From an uncultured Dehalococcoidia bacterium (GTDB lineage: Bacteria > Chloroflexota > Dehalococcoidia > Lucifugimonadales > CATQGZ01): a stretch of DNA of 64,000 bases. Below, in pieces: positions 25,821-33,814 of the stretch; within the stretch, counting starts at the first letter, position 1; every line of letters begins with the position of its first letter. The stretch lies in the NCBI GenBank assembly GCA_958295685.1, contig OY282365.1:1550001-1614000 (forward strand). The letters run 5' to 3'. The position numbers and the translations under genes are program-made. Under the pieces are notes generated by a model. That model made no database searches. It saw nothing but the letters and a program-made list of their open reading frames with translations, and was not told the DNA's origin.

Positions 25821-28800
25821 CGACCAACCTCCACGGCCCCTACGAACTGATCGACAACGTTGCCTACGGCAACCACCAGCAGGCGCTGGAATGGCTGGCC
25901 CAGCACTACCTGGGGCCGCTGAGCGTCGCCACGGGCTACGTCGGGCTGGAGGGGCTGGACGCTCTGGCGCGGATAGCCACAGACCGGAGCGAGAACGGGC
26001 GGCTGCTCATCGGCGCCGCGCCGGCGTCCGAGGATTTGACGGGTCCCGTGAGCGAAACCGTCTCCAACCGTTTCGAGCAGTCGGTGTCGGCGCTGCGCCG
26101 CCAGAGGGACTTCTCAGCCTTCCCAGCCGCCCGCAGAGCCGTCCTCGAGCGAGTGACCCGCTTCCTGGAATCTGACGGCGTTGCAGTGCGGCGCTACGCC
26201 AGACGCTTCCTCCACGGCAAAGCCTACGTCATAGGCGAACTGAACGACGCCGGGTCTCCGATAGGGCCGGGCGCGGCCCTGGTGTCCTCGGCCAACCTTA
26301 CTCAGGGCGGCCTCGTCGCCAATCTCGAGCTGGGCATGGTGCACTATCAGCCCAACGTCGTTGCAATGGCGTTGGACTGGTACAAGCGTTTGTGGGATGA
26401 GGCCCAGGACTTCCGTGAAGAGTTGCTCGACCTGCTCCGGCCCCCGTCGCTCGAAAGCGACCCACAGACCGTCTTCCTGCGTGCCTTGCTGGAACTCTAC
26501 GGGGGCGACCTCGACGATGACCCCGCTCTGCCCGAACTGCACACACTCACCGCCTTCCAGCGGGACGGGTTGGCGCGGGCCAAGCGGATTCTCGACCGCT
26601 ACGGCGGAGTGCTCTACGCCGACGGCGTGGGCATGGGCAAGACCGAGATCGGCGTACAGTTCATCAAGGAGCACACTCGGGACCTCGGGCAGCACGTGCT
26701 GGTCATCTCCCCGGCCCAGCTCCGGGACCGCCTGTGGGAGCAGCGGCTGGCCGAGGAGAACCTGCCGGGAACCGTCGTCTCCTACCAGCAGCTGGCCCAG
26801 GATAAGCAGCTTTCCCGCAGCGGAGGACGGCGCGTCCTGCCGGTGAACAAGGACGTGTACCGCTTCATCATCATCGACGAGGCACACGCATACCGAAACG
26901 TGGACAACACCTGGTACGCGGCGCTCGACCGCCTCATGGGGGGGACGCCCAAGAAGCTGCTGCTTCTGACCGCCACCCCGGTCAACAACTCCCTGTGGGA
27001 CCTGCACAGCCTCTTTCTGCTGTTCGGTCGCCACGACGGCGCCTTCACCGGGGAGCCCCTGAGGGTTCCCAGCCTGCGAAAGTTCTTCGCGGAGGCCGGA
27101 GCCTCCAAGTCCGAGAACCTGTCCGAGGCAAAGCTCTTCCCGTTGATCGACGCCCTGACGGTGCGGCGGGACCGGGCCTTCATAGAGGAGCGGTATCGGA
27201 ACGAGCGGTTCGCCGATGGGACGCCGGTGAAGTTCCCGGAGCCGGAGCTGCACGAGCGCCGCTACGACCTGGACAGCGCGCACCCCGGCATCGTGCAGTC
27301 CATCTACGACGGGATCAACGGCCTTACGATGGCGCGGTACCGCCCCTCAGCCTATAGGACAGACAAACGGGAAGAGTCGGCATCGGAGAAAGCGCTGGCC
27401 GGACTGATGCAGTCGCAGCTACTGAAACGCTTCGAGTCGTCATGGTACGCGGCCCTGCAAACCGCGAACAGGATGAGGGATGGCAACGAAGTGATGCTCC
27501 GAGTCATCGCAGAGAGGGGAGCGGTTCCCCCACCGGAAGCCATTAGGGACCTGGTTGGCGATTCAGGAGAGGACGACACGTTCCTCAGCGCCGACCTGAT
27601 CGACGAGGCGTTGTCTGGGTCGGAGGGCGGACTCCCCTCCGACAAGTTCAACGACCAGTTCTTGGCCGACTTGCGGAAAGACCGGGATACCCTGGCAGCC
27701 ATGTCTGCGCGCTTGGAGAGCCTGAAGGACAGTCCAGATCCAAAGCTGGATGCCCTCCAGGGGGTGATGGCCTCGACGCCGGCGCAAAAAGTCGCCGTCT
27801 TTACGGCTTTCCAAGACACGGCGGCCTATCTGAAGGAGCGTATCGAGAGACGAGCGGATGTGCTGGGAGACCGCAAATGGACCGTGGTCATCGGCTCGGA
27901 GACCAGCGCCGAGGCCCGCGCCAGGGAGATTGAGCGTTTCTGCCCGGAGTCGGTGAGGGACGAGCCGGGATTTCGACCGGAGGGCGGCGAGGTGGACGTG
28001 CTGCTGAGCACCGACGTCCTCTCGGAGGGCCAGAACCTGCAACAAGCCCAGGCGGCGCTCTCGTTCGACATGCCCTGGAACCCGCAGCGCGTGGTGCAGC
28101 GCAACGGGCGCATCATCCGGCTCCGCAGCCCCCACGACACGGCGTACCTCTACACCCTGCTCCCCAAGCAGGGAGACCTGGATAGGCTGCTTAAGCTGGA
28201 GGCCAAGCTCCAGTCAAAGATCATGGCGGCGAACGCCTCAGTGGGCATGGAAACCCCCGTATTGGCCGACGTAGAGACGGAGTCCCAGGTGTACGCAGAC
28301 CTGAACACGTTCGTGGAACGCCTCTCCGGCGGAGACCCAGCCCTGCTCGATGAGCAAGGAGAGAGCGGCTCGGCATTCGCGGGGGAACTCTTCCGCTCCC
28401 ACCTCCGACGTGCCGCCGAAGAAGGTGAAGTGAGCCGTCTCCAGAGCCTGCCCTGGGGAATCGGCGCCGCCTTCGTACAACAGTCGCCGACGCTGAGCGA
28501 GCCGGCGGTGTTCTTCGCCTGCCGAACTCGCAGGGATGAGCGATACTGGCGCATGGTGTCCCGATCCGGAGAAATCCTGTACAGGGAAGACCTGCCGATG
28601 CTCCGGCTGATAGACCCTCAGGGGCAGACCGGGTGTCCCATTCCAGATGAGCTTGACCTGGAGCGCCTGTTCACGGCGGCGGCGGCGGACATCTGCACGG
28701 CGCATAACGCGCTGCTCGACCCTGAAACCCGGTTTGCCGCGCTGCCCGTCAGTCAGCGTTGGGCATTGGACGTGCTGCGCTCGCCGGATGCTCCCGCCGG

Positions 28801-29044
28801 GGATGAATACGACGAGGGAGACCAAGCGCTTTCGGTCGGTAGGAACAACCTCGTGCGTCGTGAGTTGTCCTCACTGCGCCGGGAGTACGAGGGCGGCGGG
28901 ATGAGCGTGGCAGACTGCGCCCGCCGAATCATCGAAGTCGTTGCGGAATTCGGCCTGCGGCCAGTCCCGCCCGCACAAGTGCCGCAGGCCATCACTGAAA
29001 ACGACCTCGGCGTAGTCTGCTACCAAGTGGTGCTCCCCAGATGA
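25817..29044 (+). CDS. phospholipase D-like nuclease/SNF2-type helicase fusion
   Basis: 1075 residues. The N-terminal PLD-like domain has FLHGKAYVIG (H133, K135) and SSANLTQGG (about 157-165). From residue 250 a superfamily 2 helicase follows: DGVGMGKT Walker A at 269-276, IIDEAHAYRN (DEAH from 354), LLTATPVNNS, and in the second RecA domain VLLSTDVLSEGQNLQQAQAAL then WNPQRVVQRNGRIIR. The C-terminal 300 residues are not recognised. PLD plus helicase suggests DNA translocation and cleavage. Class 1 DISARM DrmD is a comparable SNF2 protein, but drmA, drmB and a separate drmC are absent. Confidence 0.88.
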   Translation: MTTNLHGPYELIDNVAYGNHQQALEWLAQHYLGPLSVATGYVGLEGLDALARIATDRSENGRLLIGAAPASEDLTGPVSETVSNRFEQSVSALRRQRDFSAFPAARRAVLERVTRFLESDGVAVRRYARRFLHGKAYVIGELNDAGSPIGPGAALVSSANLTQGGLVANLELGMVHYQPNVVAMALDWYKRLWDEAQDFREELLDLLRPPSLESDPQTVFLRALLELYGGDLDDDPALPELHTLTAFQRDGLARAKRILDRYGGVLYADGVGMGKTEIGVQFIKEHTRDLGQHVLVISPAQLRDRLWEQRLAEENLPGTVVSYQQLAQDKQLSRSGGRRVLPVNKDVYRFIIIDEAHAYRNVDNTWYAALDRLMGGTPKKLLLLTATPVNNSLWDLHSLFLLFGRHDGAFTGEPLRVPSLRKFFAEAGASKSENLSEAKLFPLIDALTVRRDRAFIEERYRNERFADGTPVKFPEPELHERRYDLDSAHPGIVQSIYDGINGLTMARYRPSAYRTDKREESASEKALAGLMQSQLLKRFESSWYAALQTANRMRDGNEVMLRVIAERGAVPPPEAIRDLVGDSGEDDTFLSADLIDEALSGSEGGLPSDKFNDQFLADLRKDRDTLAAMSARLESLKDSPDPKLDALQGVMASTPAQKVAVFTAFQDTAAYLKERIERRADVLGDRKWTVVIGSETSAEARAREIERFCPESVRDEPGFRPEGGEVDVLLSTDVLSEGQNLQQAQAALSFDMPWNPQRVVQRNGRIIRLRSPHDTAYLYTLLPKQGDLDRLLKLEAKLQSKIMAANASVGMETPVLADVETESQVYADLNTFVERLSGGDPALLDEQGESGSAFAGELFRSHLRRAAEEGEVSRLQSLPWGIGAAFVQQSPTLSEPAVFFACRTRRDERYWRMVSRSGEILYREDLPMLRLIDPQGQTGCPIPDELDLERLFTAAAADICTAHNALLDPETRFAALPVSQRWALDVLRSPDAPAGDEYDEGDQALSVGRNNLVRRELSSLRREYEGGGMSVADCARRIIEVVAEFGLRPVPPAQVPQAITENDLGVVCYQVVLPR

Positions 29045-29296
29045 CCACTCACCAAACTGACAGCCCCAACAACAGAACCGCCACCCTCCAGGGGCCTCGC
29101 CGCCGCCTGCTCCCGTTCGCCGTTCCACCAATTGAGATGACGAACAGAATGACAGACATGGCAACGACCGTCGGTCGAGTACCACACCGCAGTCGGGGAG
29201 TGGCAAGGTTCACTGGTTGCTCCGCTTCGTTGCCGGAACAACCCGCAACGCGGTAGAGTGTCAGTTGTACGAGTTACGCTCTCGAGAGGAGTATGC

Positions 29297-29587
29297 ATGA
29301 CCCACGCTAAGACACCGGCGCTCCCGCGCAGGCCCCGCGAGGAAGCCGTCCGGCTCGGTAAGGAGATATACGAGCGAGACATTCTGCCCCAAGTCGGATT
29401 GGACCATTTTGGAGAGTATGTCGCCATTGACGTTGAGACTGGGGACTGGGCCATTGCTGACACCACCCGTGTCGCGGTGGACCGTCTGCGGGTGCAGCGT
29501 CCCGACGCCGTAGACATCTTGTGTGAGCGCGTAGGGTACCGGGCGCTACGCAGCTTCGGGGCCGGGTCTCTGCGGAGGACCGAGTGA
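29297..29587 (+). CDS. small conserved protein paired with aspartic protease
   Basis: 96 residues from ATG 29297 with GAGAGGAG upstream. EEAVRLGKEIYERDILPQV and EYVAIDVETGDWAI, then RVGYRALRSFG, are a pattern I associate with small proteins encoded directly before clan AA aspartic proteases in cyanobacteria and Chloroflexota, a cassette of unknown role. Its stop overlaps the next start (GTGA). The 250 bp before it contain nothing recognisable. Confidence 0.65.
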   Translation: MTHAKTPALPRRPREEAVRLGKEIYERDILPQVGLDHFGEYVAIDVETGDWAIADTTRVAVDRLRVQRPDAVDILCERVGYRALRSFGAGSLRRTE

Positions 29588-30093
29588 TCGAAGGGGTGGT
29601 GAATGCCGCCTATGAAGCAGTGGTCACCATTCGCCTACAGGGTCGGGAGGGGCAGGTCCGGGACATTGAGGCCGTGGTAGACACAGGCTACAGCGGCTTC
29701 TTGACCTTGCCGACAGTTTTGGTGGCGGAATTAGGATTGCCCTTCGCTTACATGGGCCAAGCGTTTCTGGCCAACGACACTGAGGTGGATTTCGACGTTC
29801 ACTACGTCACGGTGCTTTGGGACGGCCAACCGAGGGACATCGAGGCTGACGCAACTGGCAGCACCCCCCTCGTCGGGATTCGCTCGCTGGTACCGTCCAG
29901 AGACTTGAGGAAGCCAGCGAACATGTTTGACTTGTGCTCACGGCACGGGAAGCAAGTCGGCCTTGCGCTTCGGCGTATGCGGGGTCTCCACGAAGGAGTC
30001 TTTAGTCCACTAGCACCGGACTCCTTGCTAAAGGTGATTTCGGACAGGGTTTTCCTGAGAGGCACCTATCGAACGCTTGGCCACATCAATTGA
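29584..30093 (+). CDS. clan AA aspartic protease-like protein with atypical C-terminus
   Basis: 169 residues from GTG 29584. AVVDTGYSGFLTLP is the DTG active site, and the pairing psi loop GSTPLVGIRSL is present near 100. Proteins of this family usually end shortly after this point; here the frame continues for about 60 residues (DLRKPANMFDLCSRHGKQ and on) without similarity. The tail may be a fusion to former downstream sequence or a frameshift product. It overlaps the following gene by 17 bp. Confidence 0.65.
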   Translation: MIEGVVNAAYEAVVTIRLQGREGQVRDIEAVVDTGYSGFLTLPTVLVAELGLPFAYMGQAFLANDTEVDFDVHYVTVLWDGQPRDIEADATGSTPLVGIRSLVPSRDLRKPANMFDLCSRHGKQVGLALRRMRGLHEGVFSPLAPDSLLKVISDRVFLRGTYRTLGHIN

Positions 30094-30481
30094 GAATCGC
30101 CTGAAGTCTGCCCTCCCCAAGTCATTTCAGAGTGTACGACCGGCTAACGAGGCCGACCTGAACGACAAGATTGAGGGGCTCCTCGACACCTGGCGCGACG
30201 ATTTGCAGAGGGAACACCCTTCTGTACCGTTTGCTAGAGCTGGTGTGGTCCCAGACTTTTCCCTTGACCGTGGGCATTTGCTTATTGAAGGGAAGTACAT
30301 ACGGGGCGCTACGACTCCAAGCAGGATTTCGGAGGGAATGGCCGCCGACCTGACGAAGTACCCACTTGAAGCGCACATTCTGTTCGTCGTCTATGACCCT
30401 GACGCCGCTATCGTAGACCGTGCCAAACTAAAGCGGGACTTTGAGGACAGAGGGCGTTGCACTGTACGTATCCTGCCCTGA
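30077..30481 (+). CDS. PD-(D/E)XK nuclease-fold protein, short
   Basis: 134 residues from a TTG start inside the previous gene. NEADLNDKIEGLLDTW is a helix often found before the nuclease core. VVPDFSLDRGHLLIEGKYIRG gives PD...E-G-K, the catalytic motif with Asp about 11 residues before Glu. AHILFVVYDPDAAI matches the strand that follows in restriction-endonuclease-like PD-(D/E)XK proteins. These usually form the C-terminal part of larger proteins, so this may be a stand-alone domain or a truncated gene. Cleavage activity is inferred from the motif only. Confidence 0.65.
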   Translation: MATSIENRLKSALPKSFQSVRPANEADLNDKIEGLLDTWRDDLQREHPSVPFARAGVVPDFSLDRGHLLIEGKYIRGATTPSRISEGMAADLTKYPLEAHILFVVYDPDAAIVDRAKLKRDFEDRGRCTVRILP

Positions 30482-30637
30482 GGAGTCTCGCTTCTGAGAG
30501 CAGACTGCATCTGGAGTGACTGGCATCGTCGCTACCCACCCGGCTATGATCAGCTAGGGCAGCGGACTCACAGGACCAGCCACGACTCAAAGATGGTACT
30601 GCCTACCGTCAACTTAGGCCCACCATTTTTGACCGCG
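30482..30637. other. intergenic, no gene seen
   Basis: About 155 bp between the nuclease-like gene and the mini-CRISPR. I see no ORF with a ribosome site and no hairpin with a T-run. If the mini-CRISPR RNA is made, its 3' end must lie here. Confidence 0.4.
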
Positions 30638-30746
30638 GGACCAATGGGGCCGTGACTTTGCGGTCACGGATAGGCATGGGCCGTTCCTCATAGAATCTCG
30701 GAACATCCATACTTCAATTGGGCCGAAGCGGGGTTGACTCTCCGGA
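30638..30746 (-). ncRNA. degenerate one-spacer mini-CRISPR, crRNA-like RNA (CreR/CreA-like)
   Basis: On the minus strand the 3' repeat copy (30673 to 30638) aligns without gaps to the array repeat with 26 of 36 identities, including CTATCCG at its start and CGGCCCCATTG near its end. Its stem CCGTGAC/GTCACGG differs from the array stem by a C-to-T and a matching G-to-A, so pairing is kept. The 5' copy (30746 to 30711) is conserved only in its last 15 bases (CGGCCCAATTGAAGT, 13 of 15), the part that forms the crRNA 5' handle. The spacer between them (30710 to 30674) is 37 nt, within the array range of 34-40. It is divergent to csb1. Confidence 0.75.
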
Positions 30747-30762
30747 ATCGCCGGTCTATACT
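30734..30762 (+). promoter_or_regulatory. cas operon promoter
   Basis: TTGACT (30734-30739), 17 bp, TATACT (30757-30762): close to the sigma70 consensus and pointing at csb1. The -35 hexamer lies inside the 5' degenerate repeat of the mini-CRISPR. On the opposite strand TATAGA (30760-30755) could serve as the -10 of the crRNA-like RNA, though its -35 is weak. Confidence 0.7.
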
Positions 30763-30808
30763 TATTGAAGTTCCAAGATTAACCCATGGTACTATCAGGA
30801 GGCCACCA

Positions 30809-30865
30809 ATGACAAGAACCCGATACCCTGAGCGCAGGGCCTCGCTTGAAGCCGAGGAGGTATAG
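30809..30865 (+). CDS. 18-codon leader ORF before csb1 (leader peptide or CreT-like)
   Basis: AGGAGG (30798-30803) lies 5 bp before ATG 30809. The frame reads MTRTRYPERRASLEAEEV and stops at TAG 30863-30865, two bases before the csb1 ATG. Its end contains GAGGAGG, which is the csb1 ribosome site, so translation of the two is tied. Codons include AGA (3), CGA (5) and AGG (10), minor arginine codons in many genomes. CreT toxins of other type I systems are tiny SD-ATG-rare-codon ORFs, but the match is architectural only. Confidence 0.5.
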   Translation: MTRTRYPERRASLEAEEV

Positions 30866-30867
30866 AG

Positions 30868-32118
30868 ATGCCAGTTCTCACTTTCAAACGGCTCCACGAT
30901 GCCGTCGCAGGTGATGCGGTAGCCCTGCGGTCCCGAATGACGCTGCAGCCCGCTGGCGGCGAGGGGGACAAGGTCTTCCCGCCGTCCTACTACGTACAAA
31001 ATGCCGAGCACAAGTACGCCGTGGAAGAGCGCCAGGTCGGCGACAACGCCAACCCATCCGTCACCGTCCTGCTCGACTCCGTGGCGTCGCAGGCGAACCG
31101 TGCAGAAGAAGCCCTGCTCGAAGGCTGGGAGCGGGGCGATCTGGCCTTTCCTGTTCCTTACGTGGACTTCTCCGATGACGGCGGCGTAACTGACTACGAG
31201 AAGTTGACAGTACTCGAAGCGCCGCACCGCTTGGCGGACGCGATCTTCAGGGACAGCCTGATGGACGGGACACTGTTCCGTCTATCAGGCATCGGGCAAG
31301 CCATCACCGATGCCACCCCTCGCAATGCAACCGCCCTGTTCCAATACTCCCCCACCTCGCTCTTGTTCGGCATGTGGGACTCCACAGGCCCAAAGGGCGG
31401 GTTGGGATCGAAGTTCCAGCGGGCTTACGTCTCCGAGATAGTTGGCTTCAACGCCGAGTTCGGCAAGAAGGTCGGCAGCCGCATCGACCCTCTCCAGATC
31501 GAGAAGGTCAGCACAGAGGACAAAGTGTTCAACAGTGCAGACCCCGCTGAGGTATGGACACACGACCAAGACGCAGCCGAGAAGGACAAGAAGGGCAACC
31601 CTGTTCCTGCCACGCGGAAAGGCGAGAGTGGTGAGGCCGGGCAGCCGTCTAAGATCAACCACGGCAACATAGTCCCCTCAATAGACGCCCAAGCAGGCGG
31701 CGTCACCATCTCGAAAGCCCAGCAGACCACGGTGATCTCGTTTGCAGCCCTGCGCAAGCTGCGCTTCAAGGGTTACGACCGCAACGCCGAGACAGCCTCG
31801 CGTACCGCTATAGCAGCCCTGGGAGTCGCGGCCATCGCGTACCAGCAAGAGGCCGACTTCGACCTCAGGTCCCGCTGCCTACTGCTGCCAACGCACTCGC
31901 CGCGCCTAGAGTTGCTCGGCAGGGACGGCTCGGCAGCCGAGGTCGTGGACTTGGACAGAGCCGCAGCAGCCGAGATTCTGACGGCTGCTGCGGCTCACGC
32001 TAAGGATGCTGGAATCGGCTGGACGACAGGCGACGTTCGCCTCACGCCCGCGCCGAAGTTGCTCGAGTTGATTCGCCGCAGCCGCAAGCAGGCAGCCACC
32101 GAACAGCCCGCAGAGTGA
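30868..32118 (+). CDS. csb1: type I-G Cascade backbone protein Csb1 (Cas7)
   Basis: 416 residues. VLLDSVASQANRAEEALL, then APHRLADAIFRDSLMDGTLFR and TSLLFGMWDSTGPKGGLGSK, are the Csb1/GSU0053 family signature. A late lysine- and charge-rich insertion (about 225-265) precedes HGNIVPSIDAQAGGVTIS. As Cas7 it forms the helical crRNA-binding backbone of the type I-G effector. First structural gene of the operon; GAGGAGG sits 7 bp before the ATG. The gene order csb1-csb2-cas3-cas8-cas2-cas4/1 is close to that of Geobacter-type loci. Confidence 0.93.
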   Translation: MPVLTFKRLHDAVAGDAVALRSRMTLQPAGGEGDKVFPPSYYVQNAEHKYAVEERQVGDNANPSVTVLLDSVASQANRAEEALLEGWERGDLAFPVPYVDFSDDGGVTDYEKLTVLEAPHRLADAIFRDSLMDGTLFRLSGIGQAITDATPRNATALFQYSPTSLLFGMWDSTGPKGGLGSKFQRAYVSEIVGFNAEFGKKVGSRIDPLQIEKVSTEDKVFNSADPAEVWTHDQDAAEKDKKGNPVPATRKGESGEAGQPSKINHGNIVPSIDAQAGGVTISKAQQTTVISFAALRKLRFKGYDRNAETASRTAIAALGVAAIAYQQEADFDLRSRCLLLPTHSPRLELLGRDGSAAEVVDLDRAAAAEILTAAAAHAKDAGIGWTTGDVRLTPAPKLLELIRRSRKQAATEQPAE

Positions 32119-32122
32119 GACC

Positions 32123-33814
32123 ATGTCCAGCAACGATAAGTTTGGCATCGAGGTGAACTTCCTGACGGGCCGATACGTGGCTACGTTCCACAACGACCGT
32201 CAGAGGGGAGAGTGGCCGCCGCACCCGGCGCGTCTCTTCTACGCCTTGGTCGCAACATTGGCTGACGCCGACGAACCCGACCAAGCGGAACGGGAAGCCC
32301 TCGAATGGCTTGAAGCCCAGAGCCCGCCCGCCATAGCCGCGTCCGACGCCGCACCCCGAACCGTGGCCTCCCACTTCGTGCCGGTGAATGATGCAGCGAT
32401 CGTCAGCGGTACGTGGCAAAACAGAAAGGCCAAGAACGTATGTGACCTGCTGAACCAGTTGGAGGAAGAGCTTGTCTCTTCAGAAGGCGAGATCACGAAG
32501 AAGGCGTCTCGAATACAGCAGCGCCTTTACAAGGAACGAGATGTCAAGAGGCAAGTCAATATCGTAGGCAACACCAACCCAGCTTCGGCGGGAGCGATGC
32601 TGCCCGACCAGCGGGGCAAGCAAGAGCGACACTTCCCATCCGTCACGCCCAACGACGCCCAGGTAACCTACCTCTGGGACAACGCCGCTCCTGATAGAGT
32701 CCGCGAAACGCTCGACCAACTGCTCCAGCGAGTCACCCGATTGGGTCACTCCTCGTCCCTGGTATCGTGCCGGGTGACGTCGGGCCAGCCTAGTGTTAGC
32801 CACGCGCCGGGCAGCACCGGGGATAGCATCCGCGCCGTACGGCGCGGCCAGCTTGCCGAGCTCGAGCGGCGGTACGGCAACCACCAAGCCACCAAGCCCC
32901 GTTCCTTGCCCTACACCGATGTCCCATACAGAGCCGTTGGCGATTCCAAGCCAGAGGAACCGACCATGGAACCAAACACGGCCGGCGAGTGGATAGTCTT
33001 CGAGTTCGCGCACGACTCGCGCGCATTCCCATCCACGCGAGTCGTGGAATTGGCAACGGCAATGCGCGGGGCCGTCTTTCACCACGCCAAAGACCCTATC
33101 CCTGCAGAGCTCAGCGGACACATACCACAGGGGAAACCCATGGATCGTCCCCACGTAGCGTTCCTGCCTCTCCCATATGTTGGCTCCGAGTACGCCGATG
33201 GGCGGCTGCTCGGACTTGCGCTGTCCGTACCGAAGTCGCTCAGTGAACCTGCGCGCCAGGCGTTGTTTCAAGCAATCGGGACATGGGAGAAAGCAGCGTC
33301 GCGGGATGATTCCTACCGATTGAGGCTCACTTTCGGATCTCAGGGCGTTGTCAAGATGGCTAGGTTGCGCAGCGATGCCGTCAGTATTTCGTTGCGTCCT
33401 CGCGTTTGGAATCGCCCTGCGCTCCGATGGGTTTCGGCCACGCCCATTGCGCTACCGAAGCACCCCGGCCGCCTGACCGGAGGCAGCGCGGCTGCACGCG
33501 CGAAGGCTTGGGCAGAGACCGAGGATACGGTAGCCGCAGCCTGCGAGCACGTCGGGCTGCCCAAGCCTTCGAGTGTGCAGGTATCGCTGAATCCGTTCAT
33601 CACCGGCGCGCGGCCTACTTACCACTTCCCTCCCTTCACCCAGAACGGGCGCGACGACGGCAAGCCATTCAGGCGCCAGCTCGTTCATGCGTCGCTGACG
33701 TTCGAGCACCCCGTAAAGGGGCCTCTGATGCTCGGAGCGGGACGATTCTTCGGGCTTGGGTTGATGCGCCCAATGCGAAAATCAGTCGAATCCGATGGTG
33801 ACTCCGATGAGTAA
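32123..33814 (+). CDS. csb2: type I-G protein Csb2 (Cas5-Cas6 fusion)
   Basis: 563 residues. The N-terminal Cas5-like part has EVNFLTGRYVATFHNDRQRGEWPPHPARLFYALV, split here only in description, which is the GSU0054 opening. The C-terminal Cas6-like part ends with HASLTFEHPVKGPLMLGAG and FFGLGLMRPM, the Gly-rich loop of RAMP endonucleases. It should cap the 5' end of the crRNA and cut the precursor within the repeat. It overlaps cas3 by 8 bp. Confidence 0.9.
   Translation: MSSNDKFGIEVNFLTGRYVATFHNDRQRGEWPPHPARLFYALVATLADADEPDQAEREALEWLEAQSPPAIAASDAAPRTVASHFVPVNDAAIVSGTWQNRKAKNVCDLLNQLEEELVSSEGEITKKASRIQQRLYKERDVKRQVNIVGNTNPASAGAMLPDQRGKQERHFPSVTPNDAQVTYLWDNAAPDRVRETLDQLLQRVTRLGHSSSLVSCRVTSGQPSVSHAPGSTGDSIRAVRRGQLAELERRYGNHQATKPRSLPYTDVPYRAVGDSKPEEPTMEPNTAGEWIVFEFAHDSRAFPSTRVVELATAMRGAVFHHAKDPIPAELSGHIPQGKPMDRPHVAFLPLPYVGSEYADGRLLGLALSVPKSLSEPARQALFQAIGTWEKAASRDDSYRLRLTFGSQGVVKMARLRSDAVSISLRPRVWNRPALRWVSATPIALPKHPGRLTGGSAAARAKAWAETEDTVAAACEHVGLPKPSSVQVSLNPFITGARPTYHFPPFTQNGRDDGKPFRRQLVHASLTFEHPVKGPLMLGAGRFFGLGLMRPMRKSVESDGDSDE

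Noticed and set aside
20633..29044. Complete DISARM or BREX system
   Set aside because: drmA, drmB, pglZ and brxC-type genes are absent in the window; only methylase- and helicase-like parts are shared.
30747..30810. Target of the mini-CRISPR spacer in the csb1 leader
   Set aside because: Only a loose, gapped similarity (CTATnAGGA near 30791) to the spacer 3' half and no 5' seed match with a TTN-type PAM; too weak to claim.
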